NCBI RefSeq assembly: GCF_035582795.1
Contig: NC_134365.1
Location: 77,357,635-77,421,634, forward strand
DNA from: Mycteria americana
Taxonomy: Eukaryota > Chordata > Aves > Ciconiiformes > Ciconiidae
Length of the DNA: 64,000 bases
Reading direction: 5' to 3'
Made by a program: the position numbers and the translations under genes. Positions 1 to 14,600 of this stretch are shown piece by piece. Numbering within the stretch: position 1 is the first letter of the stretch; each line of letters starts with the position of its first letter. The notes beneath the pieces are model-generated. The model searched no databases. It had not been told where the DNA came from and saw only the letters and a list, made by a program, of their open reading frames with translations.

Positions 1-3000
1 TTTGTTGTTGCAATCACCAGCTGGCAATGCATCAGCCTGATATGTGGGGGAGGTTAACTTATTATCACACATAAAAATCAGATTCGAGTCCTATTTGTGC
101 TACCCATGTACAAAGACACAACAATAACAAGACAGAAAGAATATCACACTTCTGCAAAAAGACACTTCACAATAAAAACTACAGCAACACCACAGTCATC
201 CAGTTTTAATATCAGTAAACAACCCACTACTTTATAATCAAAAGCTAAGAGTTTGCAAGTACATCACAATTCTGTGATACATGAATTACAACAGGCATGA
301 GAATATATTTAAAACACATACTTGTGAACTCAGAGGAGTTCACAGCGTCACTTAAAAACCTGCGTGGCACCCATTCTCAGGGCATCTACTATGTCACATC
401 TATAAGTTTACGTCAAAAGATTACATAAACCCCCTCCTTTTTGGTTTCAGTAAAACTATTTGAAAGAAATATTTAATAATATGATTTGACAGATTGTTCT
501 TATCTTTGCCATTTTTGCTGCTATATTGTAGTGTGGTTTGTTATTCAGTGGTCTAGAACTAACTTTAAGCAGAGTCCTACACAAGCAAAAAAGGGTTAAT
601 AACACGCATTGGCCCAAAATCAAACACTGCAAGATATAGGTTTCCAACACTGTCAAAATATTTACAACATGTTGTGTAAGCCAGAACAGTTTTTAAATAT
701 TTGCATATTCTAAAAAGTTGAACCAAACCACATCACTTAAAGCCTTAGAGACATTTTCTTTTTGCTTCAGAGCTCATTACTGTGCAGCATTACCATATCC
801 ATGCTAGCTCTATCCCTATTTACTAATTAGGGCTGGGTACCTTCTCAAATATTGACACATCCTGTCCACCAAGATTCACAGGACTCCACCAATGCAGTTC
901 ACAGTGGCTCAAGCAGAACCACTCACACTCCAAGGAGCGCACATCAAGGCAGATTCTAGACCAACACCATTAGAGAAATTTTGACTGTTCTATTCCACTA
1001 AGCAAGGTACCTTGCAGGGTAGCACATAAAGGAATGACATCCAACTCTCGTGACAAATTTGACTGTGACTGTAGACTGGGAATCAACCCCAGGATACAAC
1101 AGCCTTTTTACTATTAACTTCAGGTTATTTTTCCCAACCCAAGTGTAACTAGGGTCCCAACTAGCCAGGTAACATTCATATTAAGTACACCATTCTATTC
1201 AACCACAGACTGAGAATACTTAGCTTGGTTTATCTCAGTACAGTTACATTACTGTTATTTTCTGCTTTCTTCCTTTTCATGCCCTGAGAACAATTCATCA
1301 TTACATTAAGTCAAATCAAAAAATCAGTAACTAGGTTTAGTTGAAAGGAACAACACCAGTTCTTGAAGTTTTATGGATTAAGACAGAATTCCAATTAAAT
1401 CCTGTGTTACAAAAAAGTTGTTCATCTCACAGACTAGTCTTCATTTCAAGCATTAGAGACTTCATTCCAGGTCTCAGGCAATGAGTAAGTCATTAAATCC
1501 TAGAATTTATTTTAAAAAGCAGAGATCCCAAGAACCAACAAAACACTACTCCAATGTATTAGTTTACATGCATGTTTAAACAAGTCTATGAAAAAAACTT
1601 CAATCTGCATCTACCATTCTCCTGGCTTATTGTATGAGAAGATGCAACTTTTTCCAGGACCTGCTACTCCCACATTGAGAAAACCATGCACCACCTCAGA
1701 AGCAGAAAGCTACCTTTTAGCTAATTTGTATTACTCGTGCAGATTCATACAAGCACAGGCAATTCTTGACTAGCAGCACTGCTAAACATTTTATCCTTTG
1801 CCATTCCTGTGACAAGCACAGAAGTCTCTTGTCCTGCATTTACAGGCTACCGATCCAAGTCAAGTAACCTTTAGGTCCATTTTAACCACAATCAGGGAAA
1901 TACAGAATTGACATAAGGACATCTGGAAGTGAGTAGCTCACTCAGCTCCAGAGAAGGAAAATGTACCCATATACTGTGTAAACAGATCATGAGAACAAAA
2001 CTTCTCATGCCTAACACTAAATCATCCAAACATCACCTGGTAAAAATAACAGGTTCACAATACTGATTTTCAGACCAACATTCAAGTGCCCCGATACAAC
2101 AAAAGAAAGCGGACATCTACCCATTAGAAAAATATATCACCTGGGTATTTTCTGAAAGTAATACTTACAAACATTCATAGATCAAAATGTTGCCTAGAAT
2201 ATCACTGCACAGTCAGAAAGCCACGTTACTATAATGGTATTTCAAATACTACAGGAATAAAAAAGAAAAATTAGAAAAATACAATTAAATAGACATTACA
2301 AAGTAAAATGAAGTTTTTCTTACAGAGATGACTTGCAGAACATAGAAACTCTCTCATAAACCTATGACAGTTTAAAACAAAAGTTAAAGAACACTTAAGA
2401 CCACCCACAAAGTTGCATACAGCTAACATCAAGTCCAGCAATCATAAATGCCATCTAATTTGTCAGCTCGATATTAACTACTGCGTCCACTTGCAGCACG
2501 CCATGTTCAAAATGAGAGAAAAAACATTCAGAAAAAAAAAAACAACCTCCAAAACAGTTTTGCCTATCAACCATTAATAAACTATTTCATCGCTAACTAC
2601 AATTGTGCTATGTATCTTCCTTTTAACACTGATATTGTTGCTTGATGCATGGTATGCAGTTTAACCCCGCAGGGCAGTTTTTAATGTTTATTCTAGTATG
2701 GCACTGCACAACACATAGACCCTGACCCAAAGAAACTGACTCTAGAACTGTAAACTATGCACCGAGGGGAGTTTGGAGCACTTGAACACTCAACAGCCAT
2801 GCCAAGGTTAACACTACAGAGGACAAGGTAGCACCTGCACTCCTCTCCTGATTACCATACCTAAGCTGTGGTACAGTATGATCAGAGATCTCTAAAATGA
2901 TACTGCACTGTACTAATTAGACATGCCCTGTGCGCTAACACATGCTACTGTTTAAGCTGATTCAGTCATAATTGGCAGAATATAACTCTACTATCTTTGA

Positions 3001-4476
3001 AGGCAAATTGCAAGTTTGACAAAATATGATTTCAGGCAGGTACAGGTATGAAAGAGCAAGCACATTAGCTCTCGGTGCTAATAACCTTAATAGTTAAAAA
3101 CACAATTAAGATGTTTTGCCCATCTGAAATACAGTTGGCAAACTGTTTTATTTACCTCTCACTTTTAAGCAGAAATACAAGTCATCGTCCCCAAGAAAGC
3201 AATGAAGCAATGTTTTTATATTGGTCTCATCCCAGACAAATGAGAATGATCTTTTTGTTGCACTAAAACCAGAATGAAAACTCAGTTGCTTACATAATGC
3301 CGCCTTCACTGACTATTACAATAATGCACTGTTAATGTTTTTACCTTTTCAAAGTAGTGGAAAGGTTCTGTCTTTAGCGAAGGGCTGAACAAACTCTGGA
3401 ATTAAATCCAAATTAGCAGAAGGGAAAAAAAATCCCCCCTGTAGCAAGAGAAAACAGTCTTATGGCAACCTTTCCAGCAGCCTGTTGTGAGGTTGTGGAG
3501 TGCAACAGAAGAAAACAAAAGTGTCTAGCACATCATAATGCTCATTTTTTACCCCAGTCTGGGTCACGTACAAACGATCAAACTTGCTGAAATAGGTACA
3601 GGGAATGTGAGCAGTGGTATACTTGTTTGAAATCAACCTAACTAATCTACAGTTTTAATCAAGAATGGCTACCAAGAAAACTGCAAGATTACATTTAGTT
3701 TTCAGACATTCAGTTTTCAAACGTCCAGTTTCAAAAGGACAGCCTATGTCAGTTGCACCTTTCTGGCTTCCCTTACTGCTAGGGCAAAAGGATGAAGCCT
3801 CAGAAGACTCAGTCTATCAGCTTCTGAGTCACTCCGACCAGAGACAGCCAAGCAGCTGGGAAAGATGGATACAGCAAGGCAGGCAGATACCCAGTCTTTC
3901 TCTAACCAGGTAGCCTCGATACACATAAAGAGACTTCTGTCTCTCACACAGACATTTCACTTTGGAAGATGAGGAGATTCTTTCCACAAGCCAAAAAAGG
4001 GAAAGTCAAGAGAGAAGGCGGCAATGGCAAAACCCAAGAAGCCTGACTTAGCTGGGTCATTAACAGTACTCAGGAGGCTGTGAGACGTTTAAAACCTCAC
4101 TCTCCCCCGTAGAAACACCTCCTCCCACCAAATCAGCATCGTTACCTGCCATCATCCAGGACGCCAGGATTTCAAAGCCAGGAGGAAACATCTAATGGCT
4201 CAATCCCGGGTCTCCCTCCTCACCCACTTTTCCTCTCCTCCCCTCCCAAAACCAAAGCCGTCACCACTACCGAGTGGGTCACTAAACTTCCCCGAGCAGC
4301 GAGCTCTTCCCTCCTACAGGAACCGAGCCTCCCCACAGCCAGTGTCGTCATCCCTCGCAAGCCCCAGCCCTGCCCTTCCTCGCCAGGCGCCGTGCAAGGA
4401 GAGCTTCACCTTCCCCGCGCCCGCCGGAGAAGAAGCCCCAACACCACCACGGGGCTCGCGGGCCTGCACCCCCCAG

Positions 4477-4490
4477 CCCCCCCCCCCCCC
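4477..4490. repeat. Poly(C) run (C14)
   Basis: An uninterrupted run of 14 C on the plus strand inside the CpG island. Such tracts are prone to length error in sequencing and can form quadruplex or i-motif structures. Confidence 0.9.
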
Positions 4491-4777
4491 TCCCTCCCCA
4501 AGGCGCCCGCTCCCCTCGCGCCCGCTGCCCCTTCGCGCCGCCGTCGCGCCTCGGCACTGTCACTCCCGTCCGCCCACCGCCTCACCGCAGGGGCACCGAG
4601 CCCCCACCGGCACCCAACGGGGCCTTCACGGTACGCCACTCGCCCCGCCTCGCCCCGCGCGGCCTGACCCCGCCACGGGGCACAGGTAGCGCCGGCCGCC
4701 ACCGGCCCAGACGCGACGGCTGGACCAACCGCCCTCCCCGCGCCCGCCGGTGGGACCCCGCCGCCCGCCATTCTGCG

Positions 4778-4793
4778 CCCCCCCCCCCCCCCC
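4778..4793. repeat. Poly(C) run (C16)
   Basis: An uninterrupted run of 16 C, about 80 bp inside the probable first intron of the minus-strand gene. Its exact length may be an assembly artefact. Confidence 0.9.
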
Positions 4794-4876
4794 GGCTCCG
4801 ACAGGGCTCTAAACCCCGCCCTCCGCCTCAAGCCTCTCCCTGAGGGTAGGAACTAAGACGACGGCGCCGCCTTCAC

Positions 4877-5040
4877 CTGAAGCGCCGGGAACTGCCCGTC
4901 TCCTGTGCCCACCGGCACCGAAGGAGGGAGGGGGCTGACGAGACGGCAAGAGAGCGCGGAGGAACGCAAGAGAAGCCTCAGCGCTCCGCTCCCCGCCGCG
5001 CCGCCGCACCAACTGCCGACTGCCGCCCCCCGCGCCCGCC
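4877..5040 (-). other. Putative 5' noncoding exon (PACSIN2 by synteny)
   Basis: On the minus strand a CAG|GTGAAG donor ends at 4,877, directly downstream of the CCAAT-box cluster. The upstream boundary is only an estimate from the promoter motifs. No start codon in a convincing context was identified, which fits a noncoding first exon. The gene identity is inferred from conserved gene order. Confidence 0.3.
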
Positions 5041-5650
5041 TGCGTCCGCCCCCCCCTCCCCCGCCCCTCCGATTGGCGGACGCCCAGCCGCCTCCCGATT
5101 GGGCGAGAGCGAAGCGCAGGCTCCCGCCCCGCCCCCACCCCCGCCCATTGGCTCTCCGCGACTGCCAATTAACGCCGCTTCCTAGTCGATGGTTGGAAGG
5201 GGCGGTGGGGGCAAAGGTAGGTGGCGGGCGGCGGGGGCGGTGGTGGTGCGTGAGCGTCTGCGGCTGGCGCGAGCTCCTTAACGGCTGTCGGCGGCCGTTA
5301 GCGCCGAACGCGCTTCGAGGTGGCTCGCGGCGGCTCGCGGCCCGTCCGCGCGCCGGTTCTGCCGTCCGAGCCCTTAGCTCGGGGGGCGAGAGCCGCGCGG
5401 GAGGCTGCGGGCACCTAGTGAGGGGGCTCTGGCCGCTGCGGCGCGGAGGCGGACGCGTCTGCGCCCGGCGGTGCCAGCGGCTGCCAGCCCGCACCTGCCG
5501 GGCAGCCTGCCCGCCCCGACCGGCTCACCGAGAGGGCAGCCGGTGTGTACGTACAGATAGGTATATACGAGGTCGGAAACCGCTGACAGCAATGCTGCGG
5601 AACATGGCAGGGCGCGACGCGAAGAAAAACGCCGCGCTTATGTCCCGTTG

Positions 5651-8600
5651 CTACTGCGGGGGACTGTGAACGAGCAGATTTTGTTTCCCGAAGCGGAATT
5701 TGACCGAGCCCATAGATCCCGAAAAGCGACAGGGACTTTTTAAAGCCCGAAAGCGGTGAAGGCTTTAGTTTCCCTTCTGATCCCGCGGCAGTCCCGCCGT
5801 GTAACGCAGTGCCCTCTAACAGCACGATGCGGCAATGATGGTGCTGCGTTTATGACACTTCTCTGGCTCCTGTCTGTCAGCTGAAGCCGCGTCTTGCTGG
5901 GGGAGACAGCGCAGGATTTCGTGGGCTTGTCTGTCCGCTGCATTTGAGACAGAGGTGGCTCAAGGGCAGAGCCACTTTTAAAATAACATTGCTGATCTGG
6001 TTAAACCTCTGTGCGCAGAGGTATGCGATATTTGAATAGTATCACAGGCAGAACTGTTATTCCAGCCCTTGCCTATCTTTCAGACTTATTTGCTTTAGAC
6101 AGAGGATTATTTCAAGTTCCAAGCAGCAGCCATCACGGTAACCTTATTTCGTCCTTTCAACCTTTGCCTTCTCTGCCACCAATTTCAGCATTTCCCTCCC
6201 ATCTGCCCTTCTCATCGCTGATCTGCCTCCAGCGTTGTCCCAGAGGACAGCCTGGTTTGAGGACAGCGAGAGCTCTGGATCATTGGGTAGGGCTGCAATA
6301 CAGTCCTAAGAGTACTTTCCTCTTGGCCATGTTTCTTATGCAAGTCTGCATATAATCAGTGTAGATGCCAAGTCTTTCTGTGCTCTTTCACTAAGTGCAT
6401 GACTCATTAACTTAAGGAGTCTTAAGTTCACTGGGAATTTAGATTAGCTCAGTAGGACTGTGAGACCATAGCACTGGGGTAGATTTTACCTTCTGAAGAA
6501 ATATCCTTAAAAATTTGATTTAAATTAACTGCAGTTAACGTTACTGCAAAATTTGGTCAGGTTGGTAAGCATTCTAAGATTTAATATGATTTCCCCCTTC
6601 CCTCATCTCCTTTTCATCTCTCTCCTGTGTTGAAAGTTAAAAGTTCACGTTCGAGAAGAGGAATCTTTAAATTTATTGCTGTTTCTTCTCTCAATTCTAA
6701 CCACAGATGCACTTTAGTTTTCCACACAGTCTCTCTCATTAAATATGAGATCAAGCTTTGCAAACCACCTCTTTTTACAGGAGATTACAAGTGATATATA
6801 TAATTGTAAATACAGGTCTTTCTGTATGGACACGAATCGAGCTTCCGTTTTGCCTAGAGCATTGTCAAAGCTGGAAATCCTCCCTGCCAGAACAGTTAGA
6901 CTTTCTTCAAACTCAACATCAAAACAGTCATTCATCTCTTTGTATGGTCAAATAATGCTCAAACTTGTTCAAAGATTGAAGAAACAGAATAGGAATTCAG
7001 TGTAAATCATAGTGCTCCCTGGTAGAACTAAGTTCATACTGTGATGAAAGGGAATGCCATTTTGGCAGAGGACAGAAGTTCAACCTGCAGCCAGTGGTGG
7101 ACTGACACAAAAAAACCCCAACTATTCCACACAGAGTTGATTGAATAGCACCTTGTGCCCCAAAAATCACTTCACCATGCACAAAACCTGTGCGAATCAC
7201 ATATACGCTACCACCTGTGAAAATCAGGGCTCACGTTCTTATATGAGGCCAGTGTGGGGGCAATGACTGTACATGGAGCAAGAAGTGTATATTCAGGCCC
7301 TGAGTCTGGTTGCAAAAACTATCAGATGGTCTTTTAACAACAAAGAAAATAGTGCCTTTTTCTTCAAATCAGCTATTCCCATGCATGGACTTTGCTAGGC
7401 CTCTGTACTGCTTATACTTTATAGATATAAAAAATATATATTATTATTATTATATATATTACATTATAATGTGTGTATATATAAATAGTGTCTATTTTAT
7501 TACTATATTTACATATATATTTACTATATTACATATTTTAAAATATATATATACATATAGGCACAGTAAATTTAGCCCTCGTGTCACAGTGCAAAGGCAG
7601 TGGCCTTGTTTTGGGAGTCCTCTTCATATGACACTTGAACTGGTTCTGCCTTCCAAGGGAATGGAGGGTGATCAGAAATGAGTCATTTACACAACATTTT
7701 TATACTAACAACTGGATTCAGATTTTAACACAACTTGAGAAATAACGATTTGTTTTCCAACTTTCCACTTAAACATCTTTACAAATCTGTTAACATCTTT
7801 ATAAATGCTATAAAACATATTTATAAATGCTATGAAATTATAATTAATATAAAAATGTGAAGGCAGGACTATTAATTGGAAAAAAGAAAGTTCACCAAAA
7901 AACAATTTATATGAACATTTTAATTTAATATTTGGAGGTTCCTTGAGGCACCACTTTACGGAATAGTATTTTCAAGCTGCTGAATATTCTCTTCTGGTTG
8001 CAAGATGTTTCCTATGCTTTTTACATTTAGATGAAAAATGCTTAGACACCTTTGGAAGCCAGTAAGACAACAACAGCAATCAGAATTTTAAAAATATATT
8101 TTTAATTGTAAAGTTTTTGCCCCTTTTCCAAGTGTACCATTTGAAACAATTTGGAAGCAACATTATTAGAGTTGTCAGTCTACTTTTTGGATCAGCACTA
8201 TTGATCTTCCTGTGAATTACCTCTATATGCAAAAGCAGAATTTGTCTGCATTGGGGTTAATACACATGCTGGTGCAGTAATTTGATTTCATTACATATAG
8301 TAACACAGTTTAACATGTGTATAAATATATACAGGCTTGAGGCCACAGGCACTGAATAAATACATGTATGCACTTGCAAAACTGCTTGGGGAAATATGCC
8401 TCAGTGGTTAATAAAGTACTGTTTTTTTTCAATTTATAAAATGTAAATTATCTTTATGCATATTCAAACACTAAGTTTTTCTTGTAGTGAATTAAAAGAG
8501 ATTAGTGGTCTAATTATATCTATCATCAGTCATGCAACCTCCCAGCATGATGACACTATTATGATGCCATAAATAATTTACAGATATAGTGAATCACACT

Positions 8601-11600
8601 TTAACATATTAATCATTTTGATTTTGGTATTTTGATATTTTTTTCCTAAATATTAAAATTCAGTTGTTCTCTGAACATTTTCAGTTATATTCAGAATGTG
8701 CCATCCTGGGAAAGATTATCTCAATCTTTTTTCTTAGAAGAAAGGCTAATAGGCTATGCAGCCCTGCTGGTGAGGATTTGATTTACATTGTTAGGAACAG
8801 GACAGGAAGTTGCTGGGGGAAAAAAAAAATCCTCTCTCATTTTAGATAAGTATCCCACGGTTATTTTTACTTTTAACACAATCTATTTTTGAATATGCTT
8901 CTTGTGTCTTCTGCTGTCCTCAGAAATTCCATGTGTCCTTTTAAGCTCTAATACTTTCTCTGTAAAGAAATTCTGTCCCTTGGCTTCACTCAGTGCAAAT
9001 TTTATTGGTGTTTCTTGACTCTTGCAATAACATTTCAGCATTCTCTTCAGTACATTTCTCTCTAGCTAAGAAAGCCCGGGTGTTACATATATTTATTTAT
9101 TTACATCTTAAATCTAAATTTAAATCCTGAACCATATTTTGATTGCAAATGTGATGCCATTAGTGATTATATATGCCAACCAATGACACAGAATTTCAGA
9201 ATATTAAATTTAATTCCACTCAAATCAATCAATTTCACTGTTTCACTGCCCAACTTTCACTGGAAAAGACTTTTTCACATGTAAGACATGTTCTTGTCTG
9301 AAATATTCTTCATTATCTCCTTGTTTTTCACATTAATGTTTTTAATGTGTTTCATACTGTCCAAACTTTTCTATTTCACAACAATTGTCTATGATTATCT
9401 CAGATGTGAATTATATGCTTTTAATAGGTACAAGATTTGAGAATAATTAAGGCATGAAAGACTGTCAGTGGTAAAGATACCCCTATGTCATAACAATTGG
9501 GAAAGTTCTGGCTATGGACTGCTTCAAGTATGGAGAGTTTCTTTAAGCTTGCCTAAGCTTCGATGGCAAGTTAAAAAAAGTGGAAAAAAATACAGTCTAG
9601 CACAAACAACTTCCTACTATTCAGTAAAAACAATCAGTTTTTCACAGATACTAATTTATGTTCCTATTTCCTCTTAATAATTGCATTTTTAACAAAATTG
9701 TGGCTAAAGTAAGCTTTTCCCAGCTATACACATCTAATTTATTTTCTGCAGAGAATACAGGAATAAAGTTTGTTTTTGTTAAGGAACCCTACAGGTTAGC
9801 ATAACTAGCTATGGACACCAGTGTTGTATTTTGATACCTACGCACCAGATGGCACGGAGTCCTTCCCGTGACCTGAAGGCTTGAGTGAGCTATTTTAATG
9901 AAGCAGGCACAAAATGTGTTGCCTTCTGTTTTTTCCACCTAAGTAAACTGAACAGTAACTACTTCAGAAAGAGCACTAGTTTACAATGACAGAGTAAAGC
10001 CCTTCCTTTACTACAGATAAATGAGCTCTGCCTGACATGTTCTGCTGCTGAAATGCAGGACTATATATCTTCTGTGAAATGTCTATTGTTTTGCTAAGTT
10101 TGTAGCAGGAAGTGAATCAGGAGAGGGGGACATTTTAGGCTGATGTTCAATTATAAAGCCAACAGCAACAAAGTAGCTTTAGGAATAATACTGTTTCTTT
10201 TCTTCTAATTAAGTTCCTAAAGCCATATAAAGAAGCTATTCTGTGGGAATCTTATTAATTCCTTCCATGTCAAAGAATTAATAGAGAGAAAGGTTAGTGC
10301 CCAGGAAGCAAGCCTCACTATTCAACTCTAGCAATAAGCTCCTTCTACACTGATATCATTATAACAATTCCCGTAGCTGTTTAGAGCTTGTCTATTTAAT
10401 TCTTCATACAATACTGTCATTATGCCCGTGATCAGTTGAGCATATGAAGAACAGTATTTTAGGACTGAGCCGCACATTTATTTTAGCTCTGCCTGGCAAC
10501 TTATTACACTAGCCAAAGTCAGAACTTTTGAGAACTGTTATTTCTGATTTATTTTGCTCCACTGAAGCCAAAACAGTTTCTTTATCCTACAGTTAGATAC
10601 ATTTGGAGGATGATTGGCCTAGGGCCACGGTTAGTTACTCAGAACTAAGAGATTGTCTGCTTGCAGTCACTCAGATGTAAGCCCACTTAAGCCCTCTCAG
10701 TCAGAGGTAAAACAGTCTTTAATCTTTTGGAGAATTAGGCTCCAGCAAAAAGAGCTGCCTTACCTTTGAATGAGAGCATCCACACGAGGTTTAACATCTT
10801 TTATTATACATGTTAGCATCACACCTTTACTCAATTCCCCTTAACTCCTATAGTAGACGCATGCCCAAGTGGCGTACACATCTGTCTAATCACCTCAGTT
10901 CCAGCTGATAGCAGAGCATGTCCCCGGCTGTTATCAGTTTGTACACCACTTTGTACCATTAGTTCTGTCCTACTACAGCAATAGATTTAGTTAAGGAGGC
11001 AGGAGTGAAAAGTTTAAGATTTTATCCCCGAGTAGGCAATTAAAGTTTTCATTTCCAGTTTCTCTTCCTTCTTACCAGATTTTCACCTTTACCTTTCAAG
11101 GCCATGTACAAACAAGCATCTCACAGGGTGATATCCACATACTACTCTCCTCCCCCAGAACTATTAGCTATGACTGCTTTTGTTTCCTTGTCATCCTCCT
11201 GTTTCTGAGTCTGCAGACAAGCTGCTTCATGCACAGAGCAAACTCTCATTCCAGCTAACACAGAACATGACCCTTTCCTTATTCAAATTCCTTCAGAGAA
11301 CCATTGTATTTTTCAACAGGTCTTATGCGGAAAAAATAGATATTATGTAGCAATGGAGGTACTTAATTTTGAGTTTCTCAAGAGCATTTCACTTATGCAC
11401 ATGAGGCCTCAAGTTCTTCATAGAAAAGGAAGACTTCCTGCTTGCTTACAGGTTTTTTTGGGTTTATTTGTTACTGATAATCAGAAAGCCAATCTTAGTC
11501 ATCTAGAATTTCATGTTATTTCAATTTTGTTCCTTAAAACTCCCTTTGTATATGTAGTTTTTTTATGTATTAGAAGTGAAAATATAGTTAGGCCTTCAAA

Positions 11601-14600
11601 CTTCAACCTCCGCAAAAAGCCTGTTGGAAAAGGAAATGAGGAGAAAGCAGTCTGATGTATCTAATCAGTAGTCTCTTGTTTTTAAAAAGAAAGTGGAATG
11701 AGATCAGGAAGAGAGGGTCACTGTAGCTGCAGTCTCTTTGACTTCTTGCTCTTTAAAGAAGAACACTGCATTACTGAATTCATGTTGGGTCAGCAGGATA
11801 AATTACTAGCAGTACATTGGTTGGAGATATAACTGTGTAAAATGTAACGTCTACATTTGAAATCTAAACTCTAGTTCTGAGATTAAGTACTACATAGCCA
11901 AAGATTCCTATTGGAACTTTTTTCCTTTTTTTTCCCCAGTTAATAATACTTTAATGTTTTGATTTTGAAGTGTAATGATAATTTACTAGATATTTTACAG
12001 AGGTATTTCATCCTCAAGTAAAGTGTTTCAAATATGCTTTCCCAATACTACAGTGGCCAGAGAGAAGGATTTGCTTGTTCCAAACTGATAGCTCTGCTAC
12101 AAAAATATTTTCCATATAAAATACTGCTCGGCAAATACTATATGTGGATGAAATATATCTGCTACACACTGGGACGGAAATCCTTATTCTTTGAAAGCAG
12201 TAGTAAGACTTCCACTGATTTAACATGGTGACAATTTTTCAGAAGTCAGGACTGGAACAGATGCATTAATTATACTGAGTAATAAGAGTGCAAGCTCAAA
12301 TGGGTTGACCCTTTCCAAGCCATTAGAAAACCCCCAAACAATTAAATAAGAATATTCAATATTAGTAATATTACAGGTAGTGCCATTTGTATTCTGTCCT
12401 GTCAGTGTCTGTGTTCTGGAGGCCCTGATTCAACTCACAGCCTAGTCAACACATTGTCAACACAGAGTACCACCTACAAACAAGTTTGGAAGAACAAGAT
12501 TATCTAGATGCTACCATCAGTTTTGGTTCATTGTGAAATTACAGCTAAAGAGCATCCCCTGAATTAAGTCTTCAAAGCCTTCTACAGCAATAAATCCTAA
12601 TAACCCAGACCTGGTTTTGCTTTCACATTAAGCCTTCCCAAAAGGCAGACTGAAAGTCACTGCCGCTTAGTGTATTATGACTTCCACATGCTCAAAAAGT
12701 AACAGTGTGAAGTTGACTTTTTTACCAGGATCTGCATTTCTCAATATACCTCTTCCCTATAAAGTCCCACCAGTGTAGGCTGCATGAACAGGAAAGAAGG
12801 TAACGGGAAGGAGTAATCATTCCATTGTAGCCATCCTTGCTAGTGCTATGATAGAACAAGACAACAACATCCTTTGTCCAAGCTACTAAAGAAATGAATT
12901 ACAAGCAGTGGAAATGAGAGAAAGCTCCATTTTCCTTCTAGCAGAGTATCCTTGTTGTGTTGCCTGTAAGAAATTTAACCTTCTGTAAGAAATAGAACCA
13001 TAAGAAATTTAATATTTCTGTAAGAAATATAACCATACTACAAAATACTATTTACTACAGTCTCATAGTTCCTAAGGCTGTCACTACTTCCTACTTTACC
13101 CCCAACAGGCAGTTGGGGGTAAAGCTGGAAACATCTGCCCACTAAATATCACATCATTAAACCAACATTTAATATCTGACCACACATGTACTTAAGAGTA
13201 GCTTACCTGTCAAGGTTCAAATATACAAGCAAGACTCACACTTAGGAACTAAAAAAAACCCAACCCAAACCAAACACAAAACCCCAACCCCAAAAACTAT
13301 GAGCCCTGGAATTTATATGAGCTTTACTATCCCGCAGTAATCATCTTTTCTTAGCCTTATTTCACAAGCCAACTTGAATATGCTTTTGTAGAGGCCAGTG
13401 AGAAGATTCAAGTCTGATGACCAGAGAATCAGCTGGATTTTGGTCCTTATTTTAATGGAATATACAAGATTAATCAAGATGAGGATTACACTTGGAGTGA
13501 CTCATTCAGTCTACATACTTAATTCTTTACTGCAAGGATGAATCCCAGATCATGTGTAAGGATATTGGTCAGCCCAGGCCACATCTGCCCTCCCTCCCCA
13601 GTCCAAACTGCCCTTGCCGGACTGCATTCACACTGAGAGTCATCAGCACCAACTGTCCCAAAGACTGCAGTTTGCGAGCAGCTGCCCTCTTCTAGGAGGG
13701 CCTTCAAAAGCAGGAAAAGGATGGACATTGTCTGTGGTGCAGGTGGTCAAGAAAGTAAAAACTTTTTTGTGTTAAAGAAAGTGTTCAAGAAAGTCAAAAC
13801 TTTTGGGAGAGGTTAAGTTTACTTTGCATGCACTTTAGTGGCCTGCCACATAGGAGGGCAAAGCACGTAGCCTGCTGGGGCAGGCAGATTGAGTATCGCT
13901 GCACTAGTGGCATCCAGATTAGAGTGTATTATGGTTACATGGACATTTGCAACTCTCAGCCTCCTTCATCTTTCTCTCCACAATACTCCACCATCAAAAA
14001 AGAACAAAGGGAGGAGGGGGAAGGAGAATAAAGACAACCAGAACTGCACATTGACATTTATAAATAACCATCCAATAACTGGTGGAAATGCAAGTGGAAG
14101 CAACAGCCAATCACAGACCCAACTAGTTTATTTATATGCTATGCTGTTAGAAGACCAAAATACCTATTTTTAACTTTTGCGCTATACATTTTGGTAGCTA
14201 ATCATCACAACTTTTGTTATCAGAGCTACCAGAAATAGCTTACCACGTGCAACAATATTTTTGTTATAGTGCACACAAAATATACAGATATTGTACTTAT
14301 ATACATGCATAAATACACAAAGAGATTCTGGTGCAAATAAGGATTTACCATCGGCTTCAAGCAATGAGATTTATTACAGTATGTAGTTGTTCTGTCTGGT
14401 TTTCCACAGACATGCATTATCTTGAAATAAAAATTAATGGCTAGTGAAATAATGCATCAATATACCATTTGAAACACTCCCTCAGTCCATGAAACCTTCT
14501 ACCTTTAAAGAATTAGCACCTCAAAACACTTAAAGGAAATTAAGCATATAAAGAGTTGCTTTTCAGTTTCTTAATACTGGTTATAAATCATTAGCTGCAT

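Larger units (their letters stand above)
1..4876 (-). other. Probable first intron of the minus-strand gene whose promoter is near 5 kb (PACSIN2 by synteny)
   Basis: AT-rich sequence without a supported coding exon. Every open frame is short and its codon content looks random. A good donor (CAG followed by GTGAAG, read on the minus strand) at 4,877/4,876 closes a CpG-island exon, so this stretch reads as the start of a long intron that leaves the window. In mammals PACSIN2 lies next to TTLL1 in the same orientation and has a very long intron 1; assigning it here is inference from gene order only. The part above about 4,180 already belongs to the CpG island. Confidence 0.4.
4180..5650. promoter_or_regulatory. 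CpG island promoter of the left-hand minus-strand gene
   Basis: The region is strongly GC- and CpG-rich compared with the AT-rich flanks. It contains three ATTGG pentamers (CCAAT on the minus strand) at 5,072-5,076, 5,098-5,102 and 5,147-5,151, one direct CCAAT at 5,165-5,169, and several GC boxes between 5,040 and 5,150. Such clustered, regularly spaced CCAAT boxes are typical of NF-Y driven TATA-less promoters. Most point to the minus strand, with initiation expected near 4,940-5,040. The neighbour relation suggests PACSIN2, but no coding sequence confirms it. Confidence 0.6.

Noticed and set aside
4853-5669. Open frames of 213 and 254 codons on both strands in the left CpG island
   Set aside because: Mutually overlapping, low-complexity and without splice or domain support; they span the CCAAT promoter cluster.
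13248-13297. Telomere-like repeat
   Set aside because: AACCC/AAACC units are irregular and do not form a TTAGGG/CCCTAA array; it is ordinary CA-rich low complexity.
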